Part shown: one piece after another, positions 5,447 to 6,243 of the stretch
How positions within the stretch are numbered: position 1 is the stretch's first letter
Layout of the letters: every line of letters starts with the position of its first letter
DNA from: Erythrobacter sp. UBA2510
GTDB taxonomy: Bacteria; Pseudomonadota; Alphaproteobacteria; Sphingomonadales; Sphingomonadaceae
DNA length: 6,243 bases
Reading direction: 5' to 3'
Assembly: GCA_002341345.1 (NCBI GenBank)
Contig: DDNW01000115.1
Location: forward strand, 626 to 6,868
Translations under genes and position numbers: made by a program
Notes under the pieces: model-generated
Databases searched by the model: none
The model's input: only the letters and a program-made list of their open reading frames with translations
Told to the model about the DNA's origin: nothing

Positions 5447-5467
5447 GGGCGCGGCGCGGGTGCGCCC
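5447..5467 (+). other. Small GC hairpin before the connector gene
   Basis: GGGCGC (5447-5452) pairs with GCGCCC (5462-5467) around a 9-nt loop, followed by CTTATCCTCTT, which has too few consecutive T for a convincing terminator. It lies 25 nt upstream of the connector ATG. Confidence 0.3.
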
Positions 5468-5492
5468 CTTATCCTCTTAACGGGAGACCGCC

Positions 5493-6041
5493 ATGAAGCG
5501 GGCTATTCTCGCGCCCGCCGACCTGGCGGGTGCCCCACTGATCGAGCTGAAGGACTGGCTCGCCATCAGCACCGCGCGCGACGACGAGGCTCTGCTCGCG
5601 CAACTCTCAGCGGCACTCGACATGTGCGAGGCCTTCACCCGGCAGATGCCGCTGGAGGCAGAATGCGAGGAAGTGCTGACCGCCAGCAGCGGCTGGCAGG
5701 ATCTGGTCACGCGGCCTGTCCAGTCGGTCACGCAGGTCGAAAGCATAGCTGCAGACGGCACGCGCAGCGCGCTTTCCGTCAACGCCTACGAGGTCGAACT
5801 CGATGAAGGCGGTGGCGCTCAGCTGCGACTGCTCGGCACATTTGCGGCGGTCCGGATCGCGGTGCGCTTCACCGCCGGGATCGCGCCTGACTGGGCCACG
5901 CTTCCCGCTGGCATCAAGCAGGGCATCCTTCGGCTTGCAGCGCACAATTTCGCGGCGCGGCAGGATCAGCGTCTGGAGGCCTCTCCGCCAGCTGCCATCA
6001 TTGCTTTGTGGCAGCCCTGGCGGCGGATGCGGCTCGCATGA
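5493..6041 (+). CDS. Head-tail connector / adaptor protein (GTA g6-like)
   Basis: The 182-aa product resembles the gp6-like connector family (phage_connect_1 / phiE125 gp8 type), which forms a ring under the portal and links head to tail. The N-terminal block APLIELKDWLAISTARDDEA, then LLAQLSAALDMCEAFTRQ (about residues 15-51), is the characteristic helical part. The C-terminal helix LPAGIKQGILRLAAHNFAAR (about 140-160) and the ending ALWQPWRRMRLA match the typical GTA g6 ending as I recall it. GGGAG (5482-5486) lies 6 nt before the ATG. The stop overlaps the next ATG by four bases (ATGA). A 148-bp structured gap separates it from capsid. No transmembrane segment is visible. Assignment rests on motif memory and gene order. 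Confidence 0.85.
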   Translation: MKRAILAPADLAGAPLIELKDWLAISTARDDEALLAQLSAALDMCEAFTRQMPLEAECEEVLTASSGWQDLVTRPVQSVTQVESIAADGTRSALSVNAYEVELDEGGGAQLRLLGTFAAVRIAVRFTAGIAPDWATLPAGIKQGILRLAAHNFAARQDQRLEASPPAAIIALWQPWRRMRLA

Positions 6042-6208
6042 TCAAGGCCCCATCGGTGGCCAACAAGCCACTCGCGATTTCGCTCGAACGCAAGGCCAAG
6101 GCACTCGCAGAGGCCGCCGGTGAAACCACCGCCCTTGAGCACCGCCAAAGCGCGCTTCGCTGGCGTCGCGCCGATCTTGTCTGGCCCCTTTTCACGCGCG
6201 GAGGATAG
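6038..6208 (+). CDS. Hypothetical 56-aa protein in the head-closure (g7) position
   Basis: An ATG overlapping the connector stop (ATGA, 6038-6041) opens a 56-codon frame ending at TAG 6206-6208. It starts MIKAPSVANKPLAISLERKA and ends RRADLVWPLFTRGG. There is no good Shine-Dalgarno, so translation would depend on coupling. Residues about 15-38 are Ala/Glu/Lys-rich and probably helical. It occupies the place of GTA g7, a head-closure (stopper) protein of roughly 100 residues, but I see no likeness to that family. Its last bases contain the Shine-Dalgarno of the next gene. It may be a lineage-specific small head protein, a remnant, or merely a spacer that keeps ribosomes moving into the next gene. 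Confidence 0.55.
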   Translation: MIKAPSVANKPLAISLERKAKALAEAAGETTALEHRQSALRWRRADLVWPLFTRGG

Positions 6209-6211
6209 ACC

Positions 6212-6243
6212 ATGGAAAGCCTGTTACGCAGCGCCCTGATCGG
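6212..6243 (+). CDS. Start of probable tail-completion protein (DUF3168 / GTA g8-like), 3' partial
   Basis: Only ten full codons are visible (MESLLRSALI) before the window ends. GGAGGA (6200-6205) lies 6 nt before the ATG, a strong ribosome-binding site. The opening is like the N-terminus of DUF3168 tail-terminator proteins, which in GTA clusters come soon after the connector genes. The call relies largely on position, since too little sequence is present for a firm identification. Confidence 0.5.
   Translation, partial: MESLLRSALI

Noticed and set aside
5469..5482. CtrA-like site at TTAAC before the connector gene
   Set aside because: Only one half-site is present. The TTAA-N7-TTAA arrangement is absent.

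Overview
The window is GC-rich (about two thirds G+C in the genes by eye) and holds the DNA-packaging and head genes of an HK97-type tailed particle. Gene order, gene sizes and protein endings match the RcGTA-like gene transfer agent (GTA) clusters of Alphaproteobacteria, most likely from the Sphingomonadales/Erythrobacteraceae. I infer the lineage and the GTA assignment from recalled family features; no search was run. An ordinary HK97-like prophage of the same hosts is the main alternative.

Layout, all main genes on +: small-terminase-like protein (5' end outside the window, ends 508); large terminase (498-1829); a 385-bp gap of lower GC (1830-2214); portal (2215-3378); small membrane protein like GTA g3.5 (3375-3683); prohead protease (3680-4084); a 123-bp gap with a strong intrinsic terminator (4134-4167); major capsid (4208-5344); a 148-bp gap with a long stem-loop (5347-5413); head-tail connector (5493-6041); an unrecognised 56-aa ORF (6038-6208); and the start of a probable DUF3168 tail-completion protein (6212 onward, cut by the window end). 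Terminase, portal, protease, capsid and connector would package DNA into a proteolytically matured head and join it to the tail. Overlapping starts and stops (498/508, 3375/3378, 3680/3683, 6038/6041) indicate translational coupling.

The least ordinary part is the gap between large terminase and portal. These genes usually sit close together in such clusters. Here the gap holds three GANTC (CcrM-type) sites within 24 bp, arranged as overlapping inverted repeats. It also holds a near-perfect 53-nt hairpin, a 35-codon minus-strand ORF for a very basic protein with a good ribosome-binding site, a second minus-strand mini-ORF, more hairpins, and a consensus DnaA box. It could be a small inserted gene (moron-like), a structured regulatory RNA, or a control region that splits the cluster. 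No tRNA, rRNA, CRISPR array, transposase, integrase or attachment site was seen.
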